DNA of 64,000 bases. It comes from DASSQJ01 sp963772645. GTDB lineage: Bacteria; Actinomycetota; Actinomycetes; Actinomycetales; Dermatophilaceae. Every line of letters begins with the position of its first letter. Positions within the stretch are counted from its first letter, which is position 1. The translations under genes and the position numbers were made by a program. Below, piece by piece: positions 1 to 9,092 of the stretch. The DNA lies in the NCBI GenBank assembly GCA_963772645.1, contig CAVYYD010000005.1:236261-300260 (forward strand), written 5' to 3'. A model generated the notes under the pieces. That model saw only the letters and a list, made by a program, of their open reading frames with translations, was not told the DNA's origin and made no database searches.

Positions 1-368
1 GCCCAGTAGACCTCGCGGCGACGGGCGTCGGTGGCGACCAGGAGGTCCCCGTCGACACCGGCGGCGGCCTGCTCGGCGAGGGCGTCGAGGCTGCACACCC
101 CGTGGACCGGCACCCCGAGGGCGTAGCCCATCGTCACCGCCGTGACCAGCCCGACCCGCAGCCCGGTGAACGGCCCGGGCCCGGTGCCGACCGCGATGGC
201 GGTGAGCTCCGCCGGGGTGGTCCCGGCGGCGGCGAGCGCGTCCCGGACGAGCGGGGCGAGCAGCTCGGTCTGGGCGCGGGGGCCGGCGGCGGTGCGGCGC
301 ACCGGCTCCCGGCCGTCGCGCAGGACGGCGGCCCCGACCCGGGAGGTCGAGGTGTCGATCGCGAGCAT
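1..368 (-). CDS. tsaB: tRNA threonylcarbamoyladenosine biosynthesis protein TsaB (3' end outside window)
   Basis: This is the N-terminal 122 residues of TsaB, the inactive Kae1-like partner of TsaD in the complex that makes t6A37 on ANN-decoding tRNAs. It starts MLAIDTSTSRVGAA, the ASKHA-type phosphate-binding strand of the family, and carries GTGPGPFTGLRVGL near residue 62, the usual TsaB signature. The ATG overlaps the tsaE stop (TGATG), so the two are translationally coupled. The window edge removes the C-terminal half. Family context: tsaB is normally followed by rimI and tsaD, which would lie beyond the left edge. Confidence 0.93.
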   Translation of the reverse strand, partial: MLAIDTSTSRVGAAVLRDGREPVRRTAAGPRAQTELLAPLVRDALAAAGTTPAELTAIAVGTGPGPFTGLRVGLVTAVTMGYALGVPVHGVCSLDALAEQAAAGVDGDLLVATDARRREVYW

Positions 369-850
369 CAGCACGGCACGTCCCCGAGGCCGGCGAGGTC
401 CTCGGACGCCCAGCGGCCGCCGAGGCCGGTGACGACGGCGGCGCGGGCCTCGGTGCCGGGGTCTGCCTCGAGGACGACCTCGAGCCGGTCCTCGGCCAGG
501 CCCTCGGCCAGACCGTGCCCCCACTCCACGACGGTGACGCTCGCCGCGACCGAGGCGTCGAGGTCGAGGTCGTCGAGCTCGAGGGCACCGGCGATCCGGT
601 AGGCGTCGACGTGGACCAGCGCCGGGCCGTCGACCGTGGACGGGTGGACGCGCGCGATGACGAAGGTCGGGGACGTGACCGGCCCGCGGATGCCGAGGCC
701 CTCGCCGATGCCCTGGGTCAGGGTCGTCTTGCCCGCGCCCAGGCCCCCGGTCAGGACGACGAGGTCTCCGGCCCGCAGCATCCGGCCGAGGGCCGCGCCG
801 AGCCTGCGGGTGTCCTCGGCCGTGGCCAGCTCGAGGCGCCGGGCGCTCAC
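368..850 (-). CDS. tsaE: tRNA threonylcarbamoyladenosine biosynthesis ATPase TsaE
   Basis: TsaE is the small P-loop ATPase that drives turnover of the TsaBD complex in t6A synthesis. The 160-residue product has the Walker A motif GGLGAGKT at residues 35-42, SPTFVIARVHPS (switch I region) and HVDAYRI, the family's usual order. The GTG start at 850 was chosen because it gives a 4-bp GTGA overlap with the upstream hydrolase stop and the normal family length. It sits in one minus-strand run with alr, the hydrolase and tsaB, so co-transcription is likely. Confidence 0.93.
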   Translation of the reverse strand: MSARRLELATAEDTRRLGAALGRMLRAGDLVVLTGGLGAGKTTLTQGIGEGLGIRGPVTSPTFVIARVHPSTVDGPALVHVDAYRIAGALELDDLDLDASVAASVTVVEWGHGLAEGLAEDRLEVVLEADPGTEARAAVVTGLGGRWASEDLAGLGDVPC

Positions 851-1992
851 GACGCCGCCTCGCGGCCGCCCCGGCCCCGCGAGCGCCGCTTCTTCGAGAT
901 GTCCTGGATGGTGCGCCGCACCCGCGGCTTGCTCGAGACCGGCACACCCCCGGCGGCCGCCCGCTGGGCCCGGGCGATGAGCATGAGGATCTGCTGGGTC
1001 ACCAGCTCGTCGTGCTCGAGCATGACGATGTGGCCGGCGTCCTGGATCACGACGTGCTCGGCGCCGGGGAGCACCCGGACGATCGCCTCGCTGTGCGACG
1101 GCGGGGTGATGAGGTCGCCGGCGCCGTTGAGGACGAGGGTCTCGACGCCGATGAGCGCCGCGGCGTCGCGGACGAGGTCGAGGCCGTCGATGTCGGGCAG
1201 GAACGCCGCCATGACGTCGAACGAGGTCGCGAAGATCATCTCCGCGACGTGGTCGACCAGCTCGGGGCTCACCGGGCTGCCGAAGGCCCACCGCGCGACC
1301 ACCGCGTCCTGGACCGTCTTGCCCATCCTTCGCAGAAGGTTGATGGGGCCGGAGTGGCGGGAGAGGCGGGTGAGGACCCCGGGGCCGAAGGACCCGACGA
1401 CCCTCCCGGCCGTGCTGCCGATGCCCAGCTCGGTGAGCTCGTGGCCGCCCGGGCTCGTCGAGATCAGGCCGACCGCGAGGACCCGCTCGCGCACCATCTC
1501 CGGGTGCTGGCCGGCGAACGACATGACGGTCATCCCACCCATCGAGTGACCGACGAGGACCACCGGGCCGCTCGGGCAGGTGGCCGCGAGGACGGCGTCG
1601 AGGTCCCGGCCGAGCTGGGCCACGGTGCACGAGGCGAGGTCCGGCATCCCCGACTGGCCGTGCCCGCGCTGGTCGTAGGCCACGACCCGGAACCCGGCGT
1701 GCAGCAGCGCGCGGCGCTGGAGGAGCCAGCACTCCATCGACAGCGCGAAGCCGTGGACGAGCACGACCGTCGGGGCCCGCCCGGAGGGGTGGCGCCGGCC
1801 CCGGCTCGCGGTCTCCGGGGCGTCGATCTCGACCCGGAGCGGCACGCCGTCCTCGGTCGTGACGGTGAGGACCTCGGAGGGCACGTGGGTCCAGCTGCCG
1901 GGTGAGCGGGTGGAGCGCAGGCCCGTGCGGGCGCGCCGGATCTGCTCGGTGACGGCGCCGGCAGCGGCCCCGAACGGGCTCAGCGGGCTCAC
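847..1992 (-). CDS. alpha/beta fold hydrolase between alr and tsaE
   Basis: A 381-residue alpha/beta hydrolase. The nucleophile elbow GHSMGG places Ser at 150, HG at residues 80-81 forms the oxyanion-hole motif, GAGD is a plausible acid loop, and DAGH holds the likely catalytic His. The C-terminal about 30 residues are basic (KPRVRRTIQDISKKRRSRGR), suggesting a nucleic-acid or membrane-surface contact. The GTG at 1992 overlaps the alr stop by 4 bp and supports coupling. A hydrolase between alr and tsaE is a recurring actinobacterial arrangement, but its substrate is unknown to me. No signal peptide is visible, so it is probably cytosolic. Confidence 0.88.
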   Translation of the reverse strand: MSPLSPFGAAAGAVTEQIRRARTGLRSTRSPGSWTHVPSEVLTVTTEDGVPLRVEIDAPETASRGRRHPSGRAPTVVLVHGFALSMECWLLQRRALLHAGFRVVAYDQRGHGQSGMPDLASCTVAQLGRDLDAVLAATCPSGPVVLVGHSMGGMTVMSFAGQHPEMVRERVLAVGLISTSPGGHELTELGIGSTAGRVVGSFGPGVLTRLSRHSGPINLLRRMGKTVQDAVVARWAFGSPVSPELVDHVAEMIFATSFDVMAAFLPDIDGLDLVRDAAALIGVETLVLNGAGDLITPPSHSEAIVRVLPGAEHVVIQDAGHIVMLEHDELVTQQILMLIARAQRAAAGGVPVSSKPRVRRTIQDISKKRRSRGRGGREAAS

Positions 1993-3206
1993 CGGGCCCC
2001 GCCCCGGGCCGCTGGACCGGCGGCAGCCGCCGGGTCCCCGGGCCCCGCCCCGACGACGAGGCGCGGCAGGCGCGGCCCCATCCGGGTGACGATCTCGTAG
2101 TTGATGGTGCCCGCCGCCTCCGCCCAGGCCTGGGCGCACGGCTCCCCGTCCGCGGAGCGGCCGAGGACGGTGACCTCGTCGCCGGCGGCACCCTCGAAGC
2201 CGGGGCCGAGGTCGATGACGCACTGGTCCATGCAGACCCGGCCGGCGACCGTGTGGCGGCGCCCCCGGACCTGCAGCGGCCCCCGGTTTCCGGCATGGCG
2301 CGGGATGCCGTCGGCGTAGCCGAGGGGCAGCAGGCCGAGGACCGTGTCGCGCTCGGTGGTGTACTCGTGGCCGTAGCTGACGCCCTGGCCCGCCGGCGCC
2401 CGCTTGACCAGGGTGAGCCTGGCCGTGACCCGCATCGCCTCGCGGAGGCCGAAGTGCGCCGGGTCGCCGAGGTCGGGGACCGGCGAGAGCCCGTAGACGG
2501 CGAGCCCCGGCCGGACGAGGTCGAAGTGGGCGGCCGGGTTGGTCAGGGTGGCCGCGGAGTTCGCGAGGTGGCGCAGCCCGGGCCGGACGCCGGCCCGCTC
2601 GAGCTCGCCGACGGCCTCGACGAACCGCTCGTGCTGGCGCAGCACGGTCGGGTGCTGCGGCGCGTCGGCCCACGCGAAGTGCGACCACACGCCGGTGACC
2701 TCGACCGCACCCTCGGCCTGGGCCCGGGCGAGGGCGGCGACCATCTCCGGCCAGTCGGTGAGCACCCCGCCCCGGCCGAGGCCGGTGTCGACCTTGGCCT
2801 GGACCCGGGCGGGCCGTCCCCGCTCCCGGGCGGCCGCGAGGACCGCCTCGAGGCTCCACGCGCTGCCGACCGTGACGTCGATGCCGGCGTCGACCGCCCG
2901 GCCGACGTCGGCCTGCGGCGGGAAGATCCAGGTCAGCAGCGGGGCGTCGACCCCGCCAGCCCGCAGCGCCAGCGCCTCATCCATCTGGGCGACGCCGAGC
3001 CACGAGGCGCCGCCGGCGAGGGCGGCACGGGCGGCGGTGAGCAGCCCGTGGCCGTACGCGTCGCCCTTGACGACGGCCATGACCGCCGCCGGGGCGGCGT
3101 GCCGGAGGAGCGCGGCGACGTTGTCGCGGATCGCCCCGGCGTCGATGGTGACCCATGCGGAGGCACCCGCGGGCACGGGTGACGGGGTGGTGGGCGGGGT
3201 GGTCAT
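1989..3206 (-). CDS. alr: alanine racemase
   Basis: Alanine racemase interconverts L- and D-alanine using PLP, supplying D-Ala for peptidoglycan. The 405-residue product has the PLP lysine at residue 47 in AVVKGDAYGHG and the C-terminal-domain catalytic tyrosine segment GVSYGHEYTT. It also has CMDQ and the late EVTVLG segment of the beta-domain. ATG at 3206 begins MTTPPTTPSP, a short unstructured lead before the barrel. The gene lies downstream of nnr and overlaps the hydrolase stop, in an order (glmS-acpS-nnr-alr) shared with many Actinobacteria. Confidence 0.96.
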   Translation of the reverse strand: MTTPPTTPSPVPAGASAWVTIDAGAIRDNVAALLRHAAPAAVMAVVKGDAYGHGLLTAARAALAGGASWLGVAQMDEALALRAGGVDAPLLTWIFPPQADVGRAVDAGIDVTVGSAWSLEAVLAAARERGRPARVQAKVDTGLGRGGVLTDWPEMVAALARAQAEGAVEVTGVWSHFAWADAPQHPTVLRQHERFVEAVGELERAGVRPGLRHLANSAATLTNPAAHFDLVRPGLAVYGLSPVPDLGDPAHFGLREAMRVTARLTLVKRAPAGQGVSYGHEYTTERDTVLGLLPLGYADGIPRHAGNRGPLQVRGRRHTVAGRVCMDQCVIDLGPGFEGAAGDEVTVLGRSADGEPCAQAWAEAAGTINYEIVTRMGPRLPRLVVGAGPGDPAAAAGPAARGGAR

Positions 3207-3281
3207 GGGCCGGATCAGTCTAGGCGGCGCCCGGTCTCGAGCGGATGCTGGTCAGCCGGCGAGCCGCGAGGGCCGTACCGG

Positions 3282-4735
3282 TCAGCGGGCGAGCAGCGCG
3301 GCGACCGTGCCGGGCAGCGCGCGAGCCACGCGAGCGCACGCACCGGTCCGCCGCCCGAGGCCCGGTCGGCGGCCACCCCGTGGACGAGCGCCCCGAGGGC
3401 CCCCGCCACGTCCGGGGCGAGCCCTGCGGCGAGGAGGGTGCCGAGCAGCCCGGCGAGCACGTCGCCGGCCCCGGCGGTGGCCAGCCAGGCCGGGGCGTCG
3501 GCCTGTGACCACACCACCACCCCCTCCCCCGGCGGCACGACGAGGGTCGTCGAGCCCTTGAGCAGCACGGTGGCGCCGGAGGCCTCGGCGAGCCGGCGGG
3601 CGTGCTCGAGCGGGGCGCCCTCGACCGCGGACCGCTCGACGTCCTGCCCGGTCAGCCGGCCGAGCAGCCGGGCGGCCTCGCCGGCGTGCGGGGTGAGCAG
3701 CGTGGCCCGACCCGCCCGGGTGCGCAGCACCGCCGGGTCGAGCAGGTCCAGGCCGCCGGCGTCGACGACCACCGGCTCCGCGCCGGCCAGCGCCTCGCGG
3801 GCCGCCTCCAGCTGCGCCGAGGCCCCGGGCGCCCGCGACCCGGTGTCGAGCCCCGGCCCGACCACCCAGGCCTCCACCCGCCCGACGCCGTGGACCGCCT
3901 CCGGCACCTGTGCCCGGACGAGCCCCTCGGGGGTCGGGGTGCCGACGTAGCGCACCATCCCGGCACCGGACTCGACCGCGGCGGTGACCGAGAGCAGGGC
4001 CGCCCCGGTGAACGACTCGCCGCCGGCCACGACCCCGAGGACCCCGCGCGAGTACTTGTCGTCGCCGGGCCCCGGCACCGGCCACAGCCGGGCCACGTCG
4101 TCGTGGTCCAGGCGCCGCACCACCGGGCGCTCGCCGACGGTGAGGCCGATGTCGACGACGGTGAGCACCCCGCAGGCCTGCTCGGTCGGTGGCAGGAGGT
4201 GGACCGGCTTGGGGACCGAGAAGGTGACGGTCTCGTCGGCCAGGACGCCGTCGGGGTCGAGCACCGCGCCGGCCGGGTCCTGCCCGGAGGGCAGGTCGAC
4301 GGCGAGGACGTACGCCGAGTCTGGGACCGCGCCGACCCACGCGGCGGCCCAGTCCGGCAGCCCGGGGCGGGCCCCGATCCCGAGGACCCCGTCGAGGACC
4401 ACGTCCGCCTCGGCGAGCAGCCCGGCGTCGGTCCCGAGCACGACGCCGGCCTCCTCGGCGGCGGCGCGGGCCCCGTCGTGGACCGGGCCGTGGTGGACGG
4501 CCGCGGCGGCGTACCCCGAGGCCGCGAGCCGAGCGGTGGCGTAGAGCGCGTCGGCCCCGTTGTTGCCCGGTCCGACGAGCGCGGCGACGCTCGTGCCGCC
4601 GCGCTCCTCGAGCCTGGCGGCGGCGACGGCGGCCAGGCCCTCGACCGCCCGGGCCATCAGCTCGCCCTCCTCGAGGGTGGCCATGAGGGCCTCCTCGGCG
4701 GCGTAGACGTCCGCGGTGGCGTAGGCCTCGATCAC
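3282..4735 (-). CDS. nnr: bifunctional NAD(P)H-hydrate epimerase / ADP-dependent hydratase, 3' frameshift
   Basis: This enzyme repairs hydrated NAD(P)H. The N-terminal epimerase (YjeF_N) domain has GPGNNGADAL; the C-terminal dehydratase (YjeF_C/ribokinase-like) has DDKYSRGVLGVVAGG, TPHAGEAARL and the ATP-site motif AGAGDVLAG. The start is GTG at 4735, overlapping the acpS stop by 4 bp. The frame is lost at about 3,330: the expected ending ALPGTVAALLAR followed by a stop lies one frame over and ends at 3282. Without the shift, translation would run on to 3215. A one-base sequence error at the very end seems likelier than inactivation, since only about 15 residues are affected. Confidence 0.9.
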
Positions 4736-5097
4736 GGAGGGCTCCCTTCACGCTCGGCGACGACGACGGCGGAGGCGACCCCGGCGTCATGGGACAGCGA
4801 GACGTGCAGCGCGCCGATGCCGAGCGCCGCCACCCGGGCCGCGACGGTTCCGCGCACCTCGAGGTGGGGCCGGCCGTCCGGGCCGCGGCGCACCTCGGCG
4901 TCCTGCCAGTGCATGCCCGCGGGCGCGCCCAGCGCCTTGGCCAGCGCTTCCTTGGCGGCGAACCGGGCGGCCAGCGAGTTCAGCGGCAGCGTCCGCTCGT
5001 CGGGGGTGAACAGCCGCTCGCGCAGCGCCGGGGTGCGGTCGAGGGTGGCGCCGAAGCGCTCGACGTCGACGACGTCGATGCCGACCCCCGCGATCAC
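4732..5097 (-). CDS. acpS: holo-[acyl-carrier-protein] synthase
   Basis: AcpS transfers 4'-phosphopantetheine from CoA to a serine of acyl carrier protein. The 121-residue length is standard. Asp8 in GVGIDVVDVERF and Glu50 in FAAKEALAKALG are the magnesium-binding pair of the family, and HVSLSHD near the end is the CoA-site motif. GTG at 5097 is the only start giving the complete GVGID N-terminus. It overlaps nnr by 4 bp and follows glmS after 60 bp. Confidence 0.95.
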   Translation of the reverse strand: MIAGVGIDVVDVERFGATLDRTPALRERLFTPDERTLPLNSLAARFAAKEALAKALGAPAGMHWQDAEVRRGPDGRPHLEVRGTVAARVAALGIGALHVSLSHDAGVASAVVVAEREGSPP

Positions 5098-5157
5098 CGC
5101 CGCACCGCCGTCACGGGGCGGGGCGCCCGCGCGCCGGCCGGGCCGCGCGGCCGGCGC

Positions 5158-7017
5158 TCACTCGACGGTGACACTCTTGGCCAGGTTGCGCGGCTGGTCG
5201 ACGTCGAGGCCCTTCGCGCTCGCCAGGTGCAGCGCGAAGACCTGCAGCGGAACGACCGAGAGCAGCGGCGCGAGCATCGGCGAGCACTGCGGGATGCGGA
5301 TGACCTCGCTGGCGAACGGCACGACGTCCTCGTCGCCGTCGTGGGCGATGACGATGGTGCGCGCCCCGCGGGCCCGGACCTCCTGGATGTTGGAGACCAC
5401 CTTCTTGTGCAGGTCGTGCGGGGCGTCGGGGCTGGGGACGACGACGAACACCGGCTGGCCGGGCTCGATGAGGGCGATCGGCCCGTGCTTGAGCTCGCCG
5501 CCGGCGAAGCCCTCGGCGTGGATGTACGCGAGCTCCTTGAGCTTCAGGGCCCCCTCGAGCGCCACCGGGTAGCCGACGTTGCGGCCGAGGAAGAGGACCG
5601 ACCGCGAGTCGGCCATGAAGTGGGCCATCTCGACGACCCGGTCCATCCGGCCGAGCAGGTCCTGGACCCGCTCGGGCATCTCCCGCAGCTCGGTCATGAC
5701 GCTCTTGGGGTCGTCGGCGAACGGCCCGCCGCGCAGCTGGGCGAGGTAGAGGCCCAGGACGTAGCAGGCGGTGATCTGGGCGAGGAAAGCCTTCGTCGAC
5801 GCGACCGCGACCTCCGGCCCGGCGTGCGTGTAGAGGACGGCGTCGGACTCGCGAGGGATCGTCGACCCGTGCGTGTTGCAGACGGCCAGGGTCAGGGCGC
5901 CGAGGTCGTGGGCGTGCTTGACGGCCATGAGGGTGTCCATCGTCTCCCCGGACTGGCTGATGGACACCACGAGGGTGCGCCCGTCGACGATCGGGTCGCA
6001 GTAGCGGAACTCGTGGGCCAGGGCCACCTCGACCGGGATCCGGGTCCAGTGCTCGAGCGCGTACTTCGCGACCATCCCGGCGTAGGCCGCGGTGCCGCAG
6101 GCGACGACGGTGATCCGGTCGACCGCGCGCAGCCGGTCCTCGGAGATCCTCAGCTCGTCGAGGACGAGCTCGCCGTCGTCCTTGGTCCGCCCGAGCAGGG
6201 TGTCGGCGACGGCGTGCGGCTGCTCGTTGATCTCCTTCTCCATGAAGGTCGCGTAGCCGCCCTTCTCGGCCGCGGACGCGTCCCAGGTGACCTCGTAGGC
6301 CTTGCCCTGGGCGGGACGGCCGTCGAAGCCGATGACCTCGTGACGGTCGGCCGTGATCGTGACGATCTGGTCCTGGCCGAGCTCGAGGGCGTGCCGGGTG
6401 TGGCCGATGAAGGCGGCCACGTCGCTGCCGAGGAAGTTCTCGCCGTCGCCGAGCCCGACGACGAGCGGGCTGTTCCGGCGCGCGCCGACGACGACGCCGG
6501 GGCTGTCGGCGTGCACCGCGAGGAGGGTGAAGGCCCCCTCGAGGCGGGCCACCGCCGCCCGCATCGCGGTCGTGAGGTCGCCGCAGCGGTCGTACTCGCG
6601 GCCGAGGAGCTTGGCCGCGACCTCGGTGTCGGTCTCGGACTCGAACTCGAGCCCGGTGGCGAGCAGCTCCTTCTTCAGCTGGTGGAAGTTCTCGATGATC
6701 CCGTTGTGGATCAGGGCCAGGCGGCCGCCCGCGCCACCGCGGTGCGGGTGGGCGTTGCCGTCGGTGGGGCCACCGTGGGTGGCCCACCGGGTGTGGCCGA
6801 TCGCCGTGCGGGAGCGCGGCAGCGGGCGGGCCTCGAGCTCGGCCCGCAGGTTCTGCAGCTTGCCGGCCCGCTTGACGGACGAGATGCCCCGGTCGGTGAT
6901 GAGCGCCACGCCCGCCGAGTCGTACCCGCGGTACTCCAGCCGGGTCAGGCCCTCCATGACGACGTCCAGGGCCCGGCCGTCCGTGGTCCGGCCGACGTAG
7001 CCGACGATTCCGCACAT
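5158..7017 (-). CDS. glmS: glutamine-fructose-6-phosphate aminotransferase (isomerizing)
   Basis: GlmS makes glucosamine-6-phosphate from fructose-6-phosphate and glutamine, the entry to UDP-GlcNAc synthesis. The product is 619 residues. It begins MCGIVGYVGR, so Cys1 after Met removal is the Ntn-hydrolase nucleophile; RWATHGGPT follows in the glutaminase domain. Two SIS domains follow (VACGTAAYAG and SISQSGETMDT, then EGALKLKELAYIHAEGF), and the C-terminus is the canonical PRNLAKSVTVE. The ATG at 7017 is fixed by the need to expose Cys at position 2. It faces coaA divergently across about 150 bp. Confidence 0.97.
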   Translation of the reverse strand: MCGIVGYVGRTTDGRALDVVMEGLTRLEYRGYDSAGVALITDRGISSVKRAGKLQNLRAELEARPLPRSRTAIGHTRWATHGGPTDGNAHPHRGGAGGRLALIHNGIIENFHQLKKELLATGLEFESETDTEVAAKLLGREYDRCGDLTTAMRAAVARLEGAFTLLAVHADSPGVVVGARRNSPLVVGLGDGENFLGSDVAAFIGHTRHALELGQDQIVTITADRHEVIGFDGRPAQGKAYEVTWDASAAEKGGYATFMEKEINEQPHAVADTLLGRTKDDGELVLDELRISEDRLRAVDRITVVACGTAAYAGMVAKYALEHWTRIPVEVALAHEFRYCDPIVDGRTLVVSISQSGETMDTLMAVKHAHDLGALTLAVCNTHGSTIPRESDAVLYTHAGPEVAVASTKAFLAQITACYVLGLYLAQLRGGPFADDPKSVMTELREMPERVQDLLGRMDRVVEMAHFMADSRSVLFLGRNVGYPVALEGALKLKELAYIHAEGFAGGELKHGPIALIEPGQPVFVVVPSPDAPHDLHKKVVSNIQEVRARGARTIVIAHDGDEDVVPFASEVIRIPQCSPMLAPLLSVVPLQVFALHLASAKGLDVDQPRNLAKSVTVE

Positions 7018-7166
7018 GCCGGCCAGCGTAGACGCTGGGCGGTCACCGGCCCGACTCCGCGCGGCGCCCCCCCACAGCCCCGCAGGGGGGCCGGCCGGGG
7101 GTGGGCGCCCGCAGCGGGCGGCGGGTCCGTCCGCCGTGCCGGGCACCTGGCCCGGGCGGATGCGCC

Positions 7167-8162
7167 ATGATGGCGGACGTGACCGCGGCGGACCAGGCGC
7201 TCGCACGTCTCGGGCTCGACGAGCCCGGCGTGGCCCCCACCCCGTACGTCGACCTCGACCGCCGCGCGTGGTCCCGGCTGCGCGAGAACCACCCGATGAG
7301 CCTGACCCAGGACGACATCGCGCGTCTGCGCGGCCTGGGCGACCGGCTCGACCTGCGCGAGGTCGAGGACGTCTACCTCCCGCTCTCCCGCCTGCTCCAC
7401 TTCTACGTGGAGGCCGTCCACGGCCTCCGGCTCGCGACCAGCGAGTTCCTCGGCGAGCGCCCGACCCGGGTCCCGTTCGTCGTCGGCGTCGCCGGCTCGG
7501 TGGCCGTCGGCAAGTCGACCACGGCCCGCATCCTGCGCGAGCTGATGAGCCGCTGGCCGCACACGCCACGGGTCGAGCTCGTGACGACCGACGGGTTCCT
7601 CCACGCCAACGCCGAGCTCGAGAGCCGGAACCTGATGCAGCGCAAGGGCTTCCCCGAGTCCTACGACCGCCGTGCGCTGCTCCGGTTCGTCGCCGACGTC
7701 AAGTCGGGGATGCCGGTCGTCAGGGCGCCGGTGTACTCCCACCTCACCTACGACGTCCTCGACGAGGTCGTCGCGGTGCGCAAGCCCGACGTCCTCATCG
7801 TCGAGGGCCTCAACGTCCTGCAACCGCCCGGGGTCCGCCCGGACGGCTCCAGCACCGGGGCCATCTCCGACTACTTCGACTTCTCGGTCTACGTCGACGC
7901 CCCCGTCGAGGACATCCGGCGCTGGTACGTCGAGCGCTTCCTGCGCCTGCGCGAGACGGCGTTCGCCGACCCGCAGTCGTACTTCCACCGCTACGCCGAG
8001 CTCAGCGACGCGCAGGCCGCGGCGACGGCGGCCTCGATCTGGGAGTCGATCAACGAGCCCAACCTCGTCGAGAACATCCTCCCGACCCGGGAGCGGGCCA
8101 CCCTCGTGCTCACCAAGGGCGCCGACCACGCGGTCACCGGCATCCGGCTGCGCAAGATCTAG
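7167..8162 (+). CDS. coaA: pantothenate kinase (type I)
   Basis: CoaA phosphorylates pantothenate, the first step of CoA synthesis. The 331-residue product has the P-loop GVAGSVAVGKST (residues 107-118, Lys116), VTTDGFLHAN, KGFPESYDRR and PVYSHLTYD, all typical of the bacterial type I enzyme. An in-frame upstream extension to 7101 is possible, but the tandem ATGs at 7167/7170 match the family N-terminus. The gene is divergent from glmS and convergent with the transglycosylase gene after 35 bp. Confidence 0.95.
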   Translation: MMADVTAADQALARLGLDEPGVAPTPYVDLDRRAWSRLRENHPMSLTQDDIARLRGLGDRLDLREVEDVYLPLSRLLHFYVEAVHGLRLATSEFLGERPTRVPFVVGVAGSVAVGKSTTARILRELMSRWPHTPRVELVTTDGFLHANAELESRNLMQRKGFPESYDRRALLRFVADVKSGMPVVRAPVYSHLTYDVLDEVVAVRKPDVLIVEGLNVLQPPGVRPDGSSTGAISDYFDFSVYVDAPVEDIRRWYVERFLRLRETAFADPQSYFHRYAELSDAQAAATAASIWESINEPNLVENILPTRERATLVLTKGADHAVTGIRLRKI

Positions 8163-8197
8163 GAGGGCCCCGGCCGGGCGGCGCGGGGCGTGGCCGG

Positions 8198-8926
8198 TCA
8201 GTACCAGTGCGGGGAGCGCGCCAGCCACTGGTTGAGCGCGTTGCACGGGGTGCCGTAGGAGCTCTTGATGTACTGCAGGCCCCACTTGATCTGGGTGACG
8301 GGGTTGGTCTGCCAGTCGGGGGCCACCGAGGCCATCTTGCTGCCCGGCAGCGACTGCGGGATGCCGTAGGCGCCCGAGGAGGAGTTGGCCACCCACCACC
8401 GCCAGTCGCTCTCGCCGATCCAGAGCTGGTCGAGGCACGCCCACTGGCCCTCGCCGAAGCCGTACTCCGGCAGGAGGATCCGCGCCACGGCCTTGGGGTC
8501 GGACTGGGCGTTGGCGAGGATCCGCTTGCGCTGGGCCTCCCGGGCGGCGCGCTCCTGCTGGGCCTTGCGCTTCTTCGCCAGGGCCTCGGCGCGGGCCTTC
8601 TCGACCTCGGCGTCCTTGGCGACGAGGACGGCGGCCTGGGCGTTGCTCGCGACCCGGTCGGCGGTGACCCGGACCGAGTCGGCCAGCGCGGCGCGGCTCT
8701 GGGCGGTGGACTCGCTCGTCGTCGACTGGTCGAGGGCAAGGGTGAGCTGGGTGGCGCTCGCAGTGTCCTCGGTCACGGTGGCCGCGACCGCGGCCCCGCC
8801 GACCAGGGCGGCGAGGACGCCGGTGGTGACGACCGGCCGCAGCACCGGGGGGCGCCGGCCGACGTGGGCGCCACGGCGACGGGTCGCGGCGTGACGCGGC
8901 GCGTGGCGTCCTGCGTAGCGGGCCAT
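8198..8926 (-). CDS. secreted lytic transglycosylase with coiled-coil stalk
   Basis: A 242-residue exported wall-lytic protein. The basic N-terminus is followed by a hydrophobic segment (residues about 31-50, VVTTGVLAALVGGAAVAATV) that acts as signal or anchor. A charged, Ala-rich helix (about 75-140, with runs such as ARAEALAKKRKAQ) is a probable coiled coil. The C-terminal about 95 residues resemble the transglycosylase fold of small actinobacterial SLT/Rpf-like proteins: LWIGESDWRWWVAN with the likely catalytic Glu, then GAYGIPQSLPGSKMA. The Rpf sequence signature CESGGNW is absent, so I call it a lytic transglycosylase rather than an Rpf. ATG at 8926. Confidence 0.85.
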   Translation of the reverse strand: MARYAGRHAPRHAATRRRGAHVGRRPPVLRPVVTTGVLAALVGGAAVAATVTEDTASATQLTLALDQSTTSESTAQSRAALADSVRVTADRVASNAQAAVLVAKDAEVEKARAEALAKKRKAQQERAAREAQRKRILANAQSDPKAVARILLPEYGFGEGQWACLDQLWIGESDWRWWVANSSSGAYGIPQSLPGSKMASVAPDWQTNPVTQIKWGLQYIKSSYGTPCNALNQWLARSPHWY

Positions 8927-9092
8927 GGCGAAGTCCTGAGGCGGTGGGGCGGGTGGAGCTCGGGTCGGCGGGGGCGTTACCGAATCGAGACCCTACTGTA
9001 GGGGTCGGGGGACGAGGGACCCAATCCTGACCTGAGCGGCCGCTCAGACGACCCCGGGATCCGCCGTTCGACCCCCCGGGCGACGGCCGCCC
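8927..9092 (-). promoter_or_regulatory. upstream region of the transglycosylase gene with palindromes and a GTAACG box
   Basis: Reading the minus strand, a possible promoter is TTGGGT - 18 nt - TACAGT; the -10 lies inside the perfect 13-bp palindrome CCCTACTGTAGGG (8991-9003). CGGTAACG follows about 45 nt before the ATG; the same word occurs upstream of rpfB. A perfect 16-bp palindrome, CTGAGCGGCCGCTCAG, lies at 9032-9047, 40 bp after the phoH stop; it could be an operator or a short hairpin. No start site is known, so the promoter assignment is inference. Confidence 0.4.

Noticed and set aside
8198..8926. A second Rpf gene
   Set aside because: The CESGGNW signature is absent and the domain reads as a different transglycosylase.
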